From NCEH01 sp040049195 (lineage in GTDB: Bacteria > Pseudomonadota > Alphaproteobacteria > Rhizobiales > Xanthobacteraceae), in the NCBI RefSeq assembly GCF_040049195.1, contig NZ_JBDZDL010000005.1: 64,000 nt of DNA. One strand, written 5' to 3'. The translations under genes and the position numbers were made by a program. This document shows positions 31,646 to 38,785 of the stretch, in pieces; positions within the stretch are counted from its first letter, which is position 1; the number at the start of each line of letters is the position of its first letter. The notes under the pieces were generated by a model, which saw only the letters and a list, made by a program, of their open reading frames with translations, was not told where the DNA came from and made no database searches.

Positions 31646-32107
31646 ATGCCCCGCGTGCCGCCCGTTTCGGACCTCTCCGCCCATCTCGGCTTTCGGCTGC
31701 GCATGGTGTCGAATCACGTGTCCCATGCCTTCGCGACCAAGCTCGCCGACAAGGGCGTGACGGTCGCCGAATGGAGCGTGATGCGGACGCTCTATGGCAA
31801 GGACCCCATGCCGCCCAGCCGCCTCGCGGACGCCATGGGCATGACACGGGGCGCGATCTCCAAGCTCGCCGAAAGGTTGATCGTCAAAACGCTGATCGTG
31901 CGCGAGGCCAATGCCGACGACGGCCGCGCGCAGACCCTTGGGCTGACCGAGCGCGGCACCGCGCTGGTGCCGGAACTGGCCGCGCTGGCCGACCGCAACG
32001 ATGCGGAATTTTTCGACTGCCTCACGGGCGATGAACGCGAGACGCTGGAGCGGCTCCTGAACCGCCTCGCCGAGCGCGGCCACATGACGGCACTGCCGCT
32101 CGCATGA
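31646..32107 (+). CDS. MarR-family transcriptional regulator
   Basis: A 153-residue winged-helix regulator: dimerisation helices at both ends, DNA-binding core MPPSRLADAMGMTRGAISKL then AERLIVKTLIVREANADDGR and wing AQTLGLTERGTALVPEL. AAGGAG lies 6 bases before the ATG. A perfect inverted repeat lies in its promoter. It is followed after 31 bp by a DUF1398 gene, probably in the same transcript, so that gene is a likely target. The inducer is unknown. Confidence 0.92.
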   Translation: MPRVPPVSDLSAHLGFRLRMVSNHVSHAFATKLADKGVTVAEWSVMRTLYGKDPMPPSRLADAMGMTRGAISKLAERLIVKTLIVREANADDGRAQTLGLTERGTALVPELAALADRNDAEFFDCLTGDERETLERLLNRLAERGHMTALPLA

Positions 32108-32138
32108 ATCCGGTGGAGCCGGCCTTACGGAGACGCAC

Positions 32139-32543
32139 ATGAAGGATCAACAGAAAGCCGTCGCCCGCGCCTGCCTCGATGCGGCGGAGGGCAACACCAT
32201 GACCTTTCCGCAGATCGTCGGGACCTTGATGGAAGCGGGCTTCGAAAGCTATTCCGTCGACTTCCGCCGGGCGGCGGCCACCTATTATCTGGCGGACGGC
32301 GCGAGCCTGGAATTGCCGATCCCCGCCGCCGAGGGAGCGGTCGCGCCGAGCCTGGATGCCGCCCTCATGCAGGCCGCGATCCGCGAAGCGCAGCAGCAGG
32401 TTCCCGGCTATACCTACAGGGGCTTCTGCCGCAAAGCCGTGGCGGCGGGGTGTGCCGGCTACATGGTTTCCTTCTCCGGCCGCCGCGCGCTGTATGTGGG
32501 CCGCACCGCCGAGGTCCACGTCGAACCTTTTCCGGACCGCTAG
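32139..32543 (+). CDS. DUF1398-family protein
   Basis: A 134-residue protein of the DUF1398 family, sometimes labelled 'phage envelope protein' without good reason. Family features are FPQIVGTLMEAGFESYSVDF, RRAAATYYLADGASLEL and the C-terminal YRGFCRKAVAAGCAGYMVSF with GRRALYVGRTAEVHVEPF. No catalytic function is established. It follows the MarR gene and is probably controlled with it through the palindrome at 31595-31632. Confidence 0.85.
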   Translation: MKDQQKAVARACLDAAEGNTMTFPQIVGTLMEAGFESYSVDFRRAAATYYLADGASLELPIPAAEGAVAPSLDAALMQAAIREAQQQVPGYTYRGFCRKAVAAGCAGYMVSFSGRRALYVGRTAEVHVEPFPDR

Positions 32544-32710
32544 GGGCAAGGCCCGCGCCTGCGGCACGGACGGCATCGCGACCGATCTCGCCGCGTGCGC
32601 ACAGGCGTTCGCCGAAGTTCGGCACGAACGTTCGGGCGAATTGGCACCTTCATCCGCCGAAAAGCCGGTGCGAAGCGCCACGAAACCACGCTTCGTCCGC
32701 GCTAACCCTT

Positions 32711-32726
32711 TGTTTCACGTGAAACA
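32711..32726. other. parS: parS site (ParB-binding centromere)
   Basis: TGTTTCACGTGAAACA is a perfect 16-bp palindrome and an exact copy of the ParB-binding parS consensus. It lies in the 225-bp gap between the DUF1398 gene and the end of ubiX, which face each other, so it is not in a promoter. Chromosomal parS sites cluster around oriC, so this predicts that the window is in the origin domain. No parAB genes are present in the window. Confidence 0.88.
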
Positions 32727-32768
32727 TTTTTGGACTGAGACCCGGGCGGGCGGGCTTTTCCGCCGGCC

Positions 32769-33341
32769 CTAATCCACGTCCTTCCCGTTCCAGCGCTTGG
32801 CCAAAGGCGAGGCGATGCCGAACAGATCGAGGGCGCGCGACACCGTCTGGTTGACGATGTCATCCACCGAAGTCGGCCGGTGATAGAAGGCAGGAACGGG
32901 GGGCATGATGATGGCGCCATTGCGGGTCGCCTGCGCCATCAGGTCGACATGGCCGGCATGGAGCGGCGTTTCCCGCAGCAGCAGCACCACCCGCCGCCGC
33001 TCCTTCAGGCACACGTCGGCGGCGCGCACCACCAGCTCCTCGTTGAAGCAATTGGCGATGCCGCTCAAGGTCTTGATGGAGCATGGCGCCACCAGCATGC
33101 CGTCGGTGACGAACGAGCCGGAGGACAGGTTGGCGCCGATATCCTTGGAATTGTGCACATGGTCCGCCAGCGCCTTCACCTCCTCGGGAGAGAAATCCGT
33201 CTCCGCAAGCAGGGTGCGCACCCCCGAGGCCGTGATGATGAGGTGGGTTTCCACATCCTCGATCTGGCGCAGGATCTGAAGCGCCCGCACCCCATAGATG
33301 GCACCGGAAGCCCCGGTCAGGGCAATGATCAGGCGGCGCAT
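32769..33341 (-). CDS. ubiX: flavin prenyltransferase UbiX
   Basis: A 190-residue flavoprotein that joins dimethylallyl phosphate to FMN, giving the prenylated FMN used by UbiD decarboxylases. Motifs: TGASGAIYGVRALQILRQIE at the N-terminus, FVTDGMLVAPCSIKTLSGIA, RRVVLLLRETPLHAGHVDLM and PPVPAFYHRPTSVDDIVNQT. The start overlaps the stop of the TIGR02444 gene by one base (TGATG). It is the last gene of the operon headed by a UbiD-family decarboxylase, so it supplies cofactor for that enzyme, although it may also serve ubiquinone synthesis. Confidence 0.95.
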   Translation of the reverse strand: MRRLIIALTGASGAIYGVRALQILRQIEDVETHLIITASGVRTLLAETDFSPEEVKALADHVHNSKDIGANLSSGSFVTDGMLVAPCSIKTLSGIANCFNEELVVRAADVCLKERRRVVLLLRETPLHAGHVDLMAQATRNGAIIMPPVPAFYHRPTSVDDIVNQTVSRALDLFGIASPLAKRWNGKDVD

Positions 33342-33907
33342 CAGAATGTCTCGCTGGGAAGGCTGGGCTGGGCGGCCGGGGACTCGGGGGGCGTAGCCTC
33401 CGCGCTGAAGCAGGCCGAAACGATGATGGCGATATCCGAGCGCTCCTGCGCATCCGCGCCGCGACCGGTCGCGAGCGAAACCACCTCCAGCATCGCCGCG
33501 CGGGCCAGATGCTCGGGCGCGGCCGGCGAAGGGGTCGTGGCGAGGTCCTGGAAGAACGCATCAAGCTCTTCAAGCTCAATGACTTCCGCTCCGATCTCGA
33601 CGCCCTGTATGGTTCCGCGCAGGCCGCCCGTCCGGGCACTTGGCGCCGGATAGGGCCCGGTCTTCAGCCGGCGCCGCACCGCGCGCAGCGGCAGCACGAT
33701 GTCGCGATGCCACTCGCCAACCCGCTCCTCCGCCGCAGCCGCCGTCTCCGGCGCAAGCTCCCGCCGGCGGCAGGCGCCGACCCAGGCCGCGAACAGCAGC
33801 AGGTTCACATTGAGCGCGGTCTTCTCCTGCAACCGCAGGCACGCGGGCGCCACGCCCTCGCGGCCGTAGAGCTCCAGTGCGAAGTCCTTCAGGGACCGAT
33901 CGGCCAT
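33341..33907 (-). CDS. TIGR02444-family protein
   Basis: A 188-residue protein of the TIGR02444 (DUF2390) family: SLKDFALELYGREGVAPACL, LQEKTALNVNLLLFAAWVGA, and VGEWHRDIVLPLRAVRRRLK with LKTGP are the family motifs. The ATG at 33907 is chosen over 33913 because GAGG at the preceding stop then has good spacing. The family is all-helical with no known reaction. It lies between an ABC permease and ubiX, overlapping ubiX by one base. Its presence inside a decarboxylation operon is unusual, since family members are normally found alone. Confidence 0.85.
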   Translation of the reverse strand: MADRSLKDFALELYGREGVAPACLRLQEKTALNVNLLLFAAWVGACRRRELAPETAAAAEERVGEWHRDIVLPLRAVRRRLKTGPYPAPSARTGGLRGTIQGVEIGAEVIELEELDAFFQDLATTPSPAAPEHLARAAMLEVVSLATGRGADAQERSDIAIIVSACFSAEATPPESPAAQPSLPSETF

Positions 33908-33917
33908 CCGCATCGCC

Positions 33918-34700
33918 TCAACCGCCGCCGGTGGTCGTGGAAGCAACATCGCGCACCGACCAGGATGTGAAGCGGCGCTCCCACAGATCGAACAAGGCAT
34001 ACATGCCGATGCCGAGCCCGCCCACCACCACCAGCGCGGCGAACACCAGCGGCATGTTGAAATTAGAGCTGGCGACCAGCATCACATTGCCGATTCCCGT
34101 ATTGCCACCAATGATTTCCGCGATCACCGAACCGACGAAGGACAAGGTGATGGCGATCTTCAGCGAGGCGAAGAAATAGGGCAGCGACCGGGGGATGCCG
34201 ATCTTCACGATCATGTCCCGCCGCGACCCGCCGAGCGAGCGCATCAGTTCCGTCAGCTCCGGCTCGATGGTGGAGAAGGCGAGCGCGACGTTCGCCACCA
34301 CCGGGAAGAACGACAGCATGAAGGCGGTGATCACAGCCGGGACGAACCCGAGCCCGAACCACACCACCAGGATCGGCACCAGCGCGGCCTTGGGCACGCT
34401 ATTGAAGGCGACGATCACCGGATAGACGGCGCAATAGGCGAGGCGCGAGGAGCCGACGACGATCCCGAGCCCAAGCCCGAACACCACGGCGATGGCAAAG
34501 CCGATCACCGTCGTGGTCAATGTCGACAGGCCGTTGGTCATAAGCGGGTAGCGATATTGGTAGAGCGCCTGGATGGTCTCGCCCGGTGTCGGAAGGATAT
34601 AGGCCTTCACGTCGAACACCACGATCACCAGCCACCAGAGCAACACCAGGATGAGGGTCGTCACCCACGGGGCGATCCGTTCGAGGGTCTTGGAGCTCAT
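33918..34700 (-). CDS. ABC transporter permease (SsuC/TauC type)
   Basis: A 260-residue inner-membrane protein with six helices. The EAA loop reads ELTELMRSLGGSRRDMIVKI with GIPRSLPYFF. The N-terminus (LERIAPWVTTLILVLLWWLV) and YILPTPGETIQAL are typical of the nitrate/sulfonate/taurine class, which in some genomes imports aromatic acids such as phthalates. It overlaps the ATPase gene by 4 bp. No binding-protein gene is in this operon, so the importer must borrow one encoded elsewhere. Confidence 0.9.
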   Translation of the reverse strand: MSSKTLERIAPWVTTLILVLLWWLVIVVFDVKAYILPTPGETIQALYQYRYPLMTNGLSTLTTTVIGFAIAVVFGLGLGIVVGSSRLAYCAVYPVIVAFNSVPKAALVPILVVWFGLGFVPAVITAFMLSFFPVVANVALAFSTIEPELTELMRSLGGSRRDMIVKIGIPRSLPYFFASLKIAITLSFVGSVIAEIIGGNTGIGNVMLVASSNFNMPLVFAALVVVGGLGIGMYALFDLWERRFTSWSVRDVASTTTGGG

Positions 34701-35482
34701 GGGGTTTTCCCCTCGCTGATGGCCTGGCGCAGCTCGTGGACGACATCCACGAACGCCGGTTCGAATGTGGTTTCGAGCGTGCGGGGCCGCGCGATCTCCA
34801 CGCTCCGGTTCTTGATCAGGCGCCCCGGCCGCGAGGACATCACATGCACCGTCTGCGCCAGATAGACCGCCTCGCGCAATTCGTGCGTGACCAGCACGAT
34901 GGTGCATTTGCGGAACAGCCACAGATCCTGAAGCACCGACCAGAGGTCTTCCCGCGTGAAGGTATCGAGCGCCGCAAACGGCTCGTCCAGCAGCAGGATC
35001 GAGGGCTCGTGGATCAGCGCGCGGCACAATTGGGCGCGCTGCTGCATGCCGCCCGAGAGCTGCCAGGGCATGCGCTCGGCAAAGCCGGTGAGACCCACCT
35101 TCTCCAGCAGGGCATCCACCTTGGCGCGGTTCTTTTCGCGGTCCTGCTTCAGCGTGCGGCGATGGGGCTCAGCGATCTCCAGCGGCAGCATGATGTTGTC
35201 GCGGATGGTCCGCCACGGCAGCAGGGTGGCGTTCTGGAACGCCATGCCCACGGTCTTGAGCGGCTCGGTCACCTCGCGCCCGGAGACGCGCACCTGCCCC
35301 GCGCTCGGCTTCACGAGACCGGCGATCAGCTTGAGCAGGGTGGACTTGCCACACCCGCTCGGCCCCACCAGGGCGACAAATTCGCCGAGCTCGATGTCGA
35401 GGCTGGCACCGGAAACCGCCAGGGTTCCCGATGCCGACGATCCATACCTGAGATCGACGTTTCTGATTTCAATAAAGCTCAT
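34697..35482 (-). CDS. ABC transporter ATP-binding protein (SsuB/TauB type)
   Basis: A 261-residue ATPase: Walker A GPSGCGKST (about 39-47), Q-loop AFQNATLLPWRTIRDN, signature LSGGMQQRAQLCRA, Walker B ILLLDEPFAALD, switch His in VTHELREAVYL. It pairs with the permease encoded next. Placement 33 bp after a UbiD-family decarboxylase gene suggests that the importer brings in that enzyme's substrate. Confidence 0.93.
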   Translation of the reverse strand: MSFIEIRNVDLRYGSSASGTLAVSGASLDIELGEFVALVGPSGCGKSTLLKLIAGLVKPSAGQVRVSGREVTEPLKTVGMAFQNATLLPWRTIRDNIMLPLEIAEPHRRTLKQDREKNRAKVDALLEKVGLTGFAERMPWQLSGGMQQRAQLCRALIHEPSILLLDEPFAALDTFTREDLWSVLQDLWLFRKCTIVLVTHELREAVYLAQTVHVMSSRPGRLIKNRSVEIARPRTLETTFEPAFVDVVHELRQAISEGKTP

Positions 35483-35515
35483 ACGACTGGACCTTCGACC
35501 GCCGAGCCCGCTCGA

Positions 35516-36925
35516 CTAACCCTGGATCTTCAACCCGGCGCCTTCCAGGATGGCACGGGCCCGGGCCCGATCGGCCTCGGAAATAACAAGCCGCTCCGCA
35601 AAATCGCGGCCAGACGGCCGGGTTGCGTCGATGCCCATCTTGGTCAGGGTGAAGTTTTCGGGATCGGAGCTCGGATCCAGGATGGCACCCTTGGCGCCGG
35701 GAATGAAGAAAATATCCTTCTCCGCCCGAACGCGGGTCGCAATGGCCCAGAAGACATCGTTGATATCGAAGATATCGACGTCGTCATCCACGACGATGAC
35801 GTACTTTGTATAGAGTTCGGTGCCCAGCGTGGCCATGATGGCCATCTGCGCTTCGCCCTCTGCGGTCTTCTTCATCGAGATGATGGCAACGAAGGCCCCG
35901 CAGGTGGAATGCGGCACATGCACAGCCTTGACGTTCGGCAGGTTCCTCTTGAGCGCGTTGAGGATCTCGCCTTCGCGCGTCACGCAGGAGATCAGAATGT
36001 GGTCCTTCGCCATGCCGGAGGTCACGCTATGGAACATCGCGTCGCGACGCATGCGAATACGGTGCGCAACAAAGACGTTCTGCGTCGAGCGGTAGGAGGC
36101 ATAGCCGGTAAACTCGCCGAACGGCCCTTCCGGCTCGTGAACATCGGCGAGGATCTCGCCTTCGATGATCATCTCCGCGCCGGCCGGCACATCCAGATCC
36201 CCGACGCCACACTTCGCGAGACGATACGGCTCGCCGAACAGGCCGCCGATGATCTCGAACTTCCGCACCTGGGGCGGATAGGCATAGGTCATCGAGCCCA
36301 TATAGTGCAGCGGGTGAATGCCGATCGTGATGGCGACCGGAAGATTCTGCCCCATTTCTTCCGCGCGGCGATGGAATTCATACATGCGGCGGCGCGAATG
36401 CAGGGAAACCCCAAGCCGGTTCTTGCCGCGCAGCATCAGGCGGTGGAAGCCCGTGGTGTCGACCCCGGTCTTGGGATCGCGCGCGGTGAGCTGTCCGGCG
36501 GTGATGTAGGGCGCCGCATCCACCGAGAATTGCAGCGGAATCGGCAGCTTGGTCAGATCGATGTCGTCGCCCTCGATGACCACTTCGTTCCAGGGGGCGT
36601 TATCGACAATCTCGCAGGGCAGATAATTCTGGCACCGCTCGCGGAACGCCATCGGCAGTTCGGCCGCCGAAACGCCAAGGCAGGCGGCAAGCAACTTGCG
36701 GTTCGCGGCAATATTCGTGACGCAGGGCATGCCCTTGCCGCCCAAATCCTCGAACACCACCACCGGGCTGCGGCCCGCGCGCTCCAGCTCGAACACCACT
36801 GCGGTGGATTCAAGCTCGATCTCGACCCGCCCCTGAATACGCAGCATTTCTTCCGGGAATTCACGTTCCACCATGTTCAGGAAGCCGCGAAGGCCCTGGC
36901 GATCCAAAATATCCAAGCTCTGCAC
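35516..36925 (-). CDS. UbiD-family prenyl-FMN-dependent decarboxylase
   Basis: A 469-residue UbiD-family enzyme. I start it at a GTG at 36925 with AAGGG 7-8 bases upstream; longer frames add unrelated residues. Family regions: RSPVVVFEDLGGKGMPCVTN, HRLMLRGKNRLGVSLHSRRR with the conserved Arg, PVAITIGIHPLHYMGSMTYA, and the acidic site EMIIEGEILADVHEPEGPFG followed by EFTGYAS (the catalytic Glu-Glu pair). It needs prenylated FMN, made by UbiX encoded at the end of the same operon. Substrates of the family are aromatic or alpha,beta-unsaturated carboxylic acids. Co-transcription with an importer points to catabolism of an external acid rather than ubiquinone synthesis. Confidence 0.92.
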   Translation of the reverse strand: MQSLDILDRQGLRGFLNMVEREFPEEMLRIQGRVEIELESTAVVFELERAGRSPVVVFEDLGGKGMPCVTNIAANRKLLAACLGVSAAELPMAFRERCQNYLPCEIVDNAPWNEVVIEGDDIDLTKLPIPLQFSVDAAPYITAGQLTARDPKTGVDTTGFHRLMLRGKNRLGVSLHSRRRMYEFHRRAEEMGQNLPVAITIGIHPLHYMGSMTYAYPPQVRKFEIIGGLFGEPYRLAKCGVGDLDVPAGAEMIIEGEILADVHEPEGPFGEFTGYASYRSTQNVFVAHRIRMRRDAMFHSVTSGMAKDHILISCVTREGEILNALKRNLPNVKAVHVPHSTCGAFVAIISMKKTAEGEAQMAIMATLGTELYTKYVIVVDDDVDIFDINDVFWAIATRVRAEKDIFFIPGAKGAILDPSSDPENFTLTKMGIDATRPSGRDFAERLVISEADRARARAILEGAGLKIQG

Positions 36926-37233
36926 AGAACTACCCTTTCTTGGCGGACTATTCGTTTTTCTTATCAACGTTTCAGCACTTATGGACCGATCTCGCGCGCC
37001 CATTCGGATTCATCGCGCATGGATGGAATGCGAGTCATTCTGTTCACGCTGACTTGTCCGACCACGTTGACGCGGCCCGTGAGCACAGGTGGTTCGCCTC
37101 GCCGAAGCGCTCGGTATAATCAGCACACTGATGATATCGATGCCGAAAGCGCGACCCTATTCTGCCGCCCTGATTTCGTCAGTGTGCTGATGGATTGTTT
37201 TCGCGTCAATGCGATTTTTTAGGCGATAACTGC
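36926..37233. other. control region of the ubiD operon
   Basis: This 308-bp gap between the MarR gene and the UbiD-family gene has no gene. It holds the paired dyads annotated separately and is A+T-richer than its surroundings at 37190-37233. A TTGACG at about 37205 on the complement could be a -35 element, but I see no convincing -10. Confidence 0.6.
37120..37190. promoter_or_regulatory. paired dyads TCAG-N4-CTGA, likely MarR operators
   Basis: TCAGCACACTGA (37120-37131) and TCAGTGTGCTGA (37179-37190) are exact reverse complements of each other and each is itself a dyad of TCAG/CTGA halves. They lie between the MarR gene and the UbiD-family gene, upstream of the latter. Two copies of a 12-bp dyad with centres 59 bp apart, next to a MarR gene, suggest regulator binding and possibly looping. 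Confidence 0.6.
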
Positions 37234-37710
37234 CTATAAAGTGCGCAGAAGCGCGCGGCCCTCATCATTGTTGGATTCCACCAGAAGGGTCAGCTGGCGG
37301 ATGAATTGGGCCCGCTCCTCAGCCGGCAGCGGCGCGATGAGGCGGGTGTGCGCCTTCTCCAGCGCCGCCTGCATCTCGCCGACCATCACCTCCCCCTGCT
37401 CGGTCAGGAACGCCCGGCGGATGCGCCGGTCGTCTTCCGTCGCCTCCCGTTTGATGAGGCCGCGTTTCTCCAGCCGGGCCAGCACGTTCGAGGTGGTGGT
37501 TCGATCCACGCCAATCTCCGCCGCGAGCGTTGCCTGGTCGAGGCCGGGCTGGATCAGGAGCACCTGCATCACGCTCGATTGAACCGGCGTGGTGCCGAAC
37601 CGCTCGCATTCCTGGAGATAGATGGCGACATAGATCTGATGCAGGCGCCGGATCAAGAAGCCGGGCCGTTTGAAGAGCCCCTCGGCCATCCGCTTTGCAC
37701 GTTCCGACAC
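37234..37710 (-). CDS. MarR-family transcriptional regulator
   Basis: A 158-residue winged-helix regulator: LFKRPGFLIRRLHQIYVAIY at the N-terminus, recognition region LDQATLAAEIGVDRTTTSNV followed by LARLEKRGLIKREATEDDRR and the wing RRAFLTEQGEVMVGEM. This N-terminus (PGFLIRRLHQIYVAIYLQEC) is typical of MarR proteins that control aromatic-acid catabolism. The UbiD-family operon starts downstream in the same direction, with TCAG-N4-CTGA dyads between, so I infer that it controls that operon. The ligand is unknown. Confidence 0.92.
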   Translation of the reverse strand: MSERAKRMAEGLFKRPGFLIRRLHQIYVAIYLQECERFGTTPVQSSVMQVLLIQPGLDQATLAAEIGVDRTTTSNVLARLEKRGLIKREATEDDRRIRRAFLTEQGEVMVGEMQAALEKAHTRLIAPLPAEERAQFIRQLTLLVESNNDEGRALLRTL

Positions 37711-37945
37711 GCCGCACCGCCCCTTTGGCTGACATGCCGGAGCATGCCGCGAATCCGCATTTTCAAACGACCTTCAAAAGGAACCATCTTCCCCCGCCAA
37801 AATCCAGGGGCGGACAGCGGCCGATGCGGAAACGCAAGGTAAGAAAGGGTGAAGGCGTCAGCGCGGGCCTGCGCTTGGAGCATCCGCCGCGGACGGGTAC
37901 ACTTATGGCCTCCATTGGATCGGCTCCAAATCGGATCAAGGAGTT

Positions 37946-38785
37946 TTGGCCCTGACACGGGGATCGCGGCATTTGGTTCTGGCGGTGTTGATGGCGGGGC
38001 TCGGCGCAGCTTCCGCCCATGCGGCCGGCTGCCCGAAGCTGAAGGCCATGACACCGCCCGCCTCGTCCGAGGCAGCGCCTTCCGAAACCGGCAGCGCGTG
38101 GCAGGTGGTGACCGGGATCGCCGATGGCGCGCTCTTGCTGTCCGGCGGCGAACGGCTGGTGCCGAAGGGCGTCGTCCTGCCCACGCGTCTCAATCCCGAG
38201 CCTGAAATTCCCGCGCAGGCCGAGGCCGCGGCCCGCGCCACGCTCGTCGGCCGCACGCTTCAGCTGGGCCCAAGCGAACAGGATCGCTACGGCCGGCGCG
38301 TTGCCGACGCCCTCGTTCTCGCCCCCGGAGGCGCCGTTCCGCTGGCACAGGCGCTGCTGCAAGCCGGCGCCGCCTATGCCGACCCCGCCTCCTTGCCGGC
38401 ATGCGCGGGGGAATTGAAGGCGGCCGAAAGCGCAGCCCATGCGGTGCGGGCGGGCCTGTGGGCGTCCGCATCCGCGCGCCTCGATGCCGCCGATATGGAC
38501 GCCGTCGCGGCCCGCGTCGGGTTGTTCACCCTGGTGGACGGCCGGGTGCGCGCCGCCAATTCCGTGCACGGCCTCCTCTATCTCAATTTCGGCCCCCGGT
38601 GGCGGGAGGATGTCACGGTGACGCTCCCGGCATCCAGCGCTGCCAGAATGTCGCGCGTCGGCCTCGCTCCCGCCATTTTGCCCGGCACCTTTGTGCACGT
38701 GCGTGGTGTGGTTAACGAAGAGGGCGGGCCCATGCTCGCCCTGCGGACGGCGGCTGCGCTGGATTTCGAGGAGCGGATGCGTTGA
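37946..38785 (+). CDS. exported thermonuclease (SNase)-like protein
   Basis: About 278 residues with a signal peptide (HLVLAVLMAGLGAASAHA). The central part resembles the staphylococcal nuclease fold: DRYGRRVADALVLA, LAQALLQAGAAYADP and the pattern C-x3-LKAAESAAHAVRAGLWA. The first catalytic Arg/Asp region is poorly conserved (LLLSGGERLVPKGVVLP), so it may not be an active nuclease. A beta-rich domain follows (WREDVTVTLP, FVHVRGVVNEEGGPMLAL). The start is unusual: TTG at 37946 is only 2 bases after AAGGAG, while CTG at 37952 has the ideal 8-base gap. It overlaps the M48 protease gene by 4 bp. Confidence 0.75.
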   Translation: MALTRGSRHLVLAVLMAGLGAASAHAAGCPKLKAMTPPASSEAAPSETGSAWQVVTGIADGALLLSGGERLVPKGVVLPTRLNPEPEIPAQAEAAARATLVGRTLQLGPSEQDRYGRRVADALVLAPGGAVPLAQALLQAGAAYADPASLPACAGELKAAESAAHAVRAGLWASASARLDAADMDAVAARVGLFTLVDGRVRAANSVHGLLYLNFGPRWREDVTVTLPASSAARMSRVGLAPAILPGTFVHVRGVVNEEGGPMLALRTAAALDFEERMR

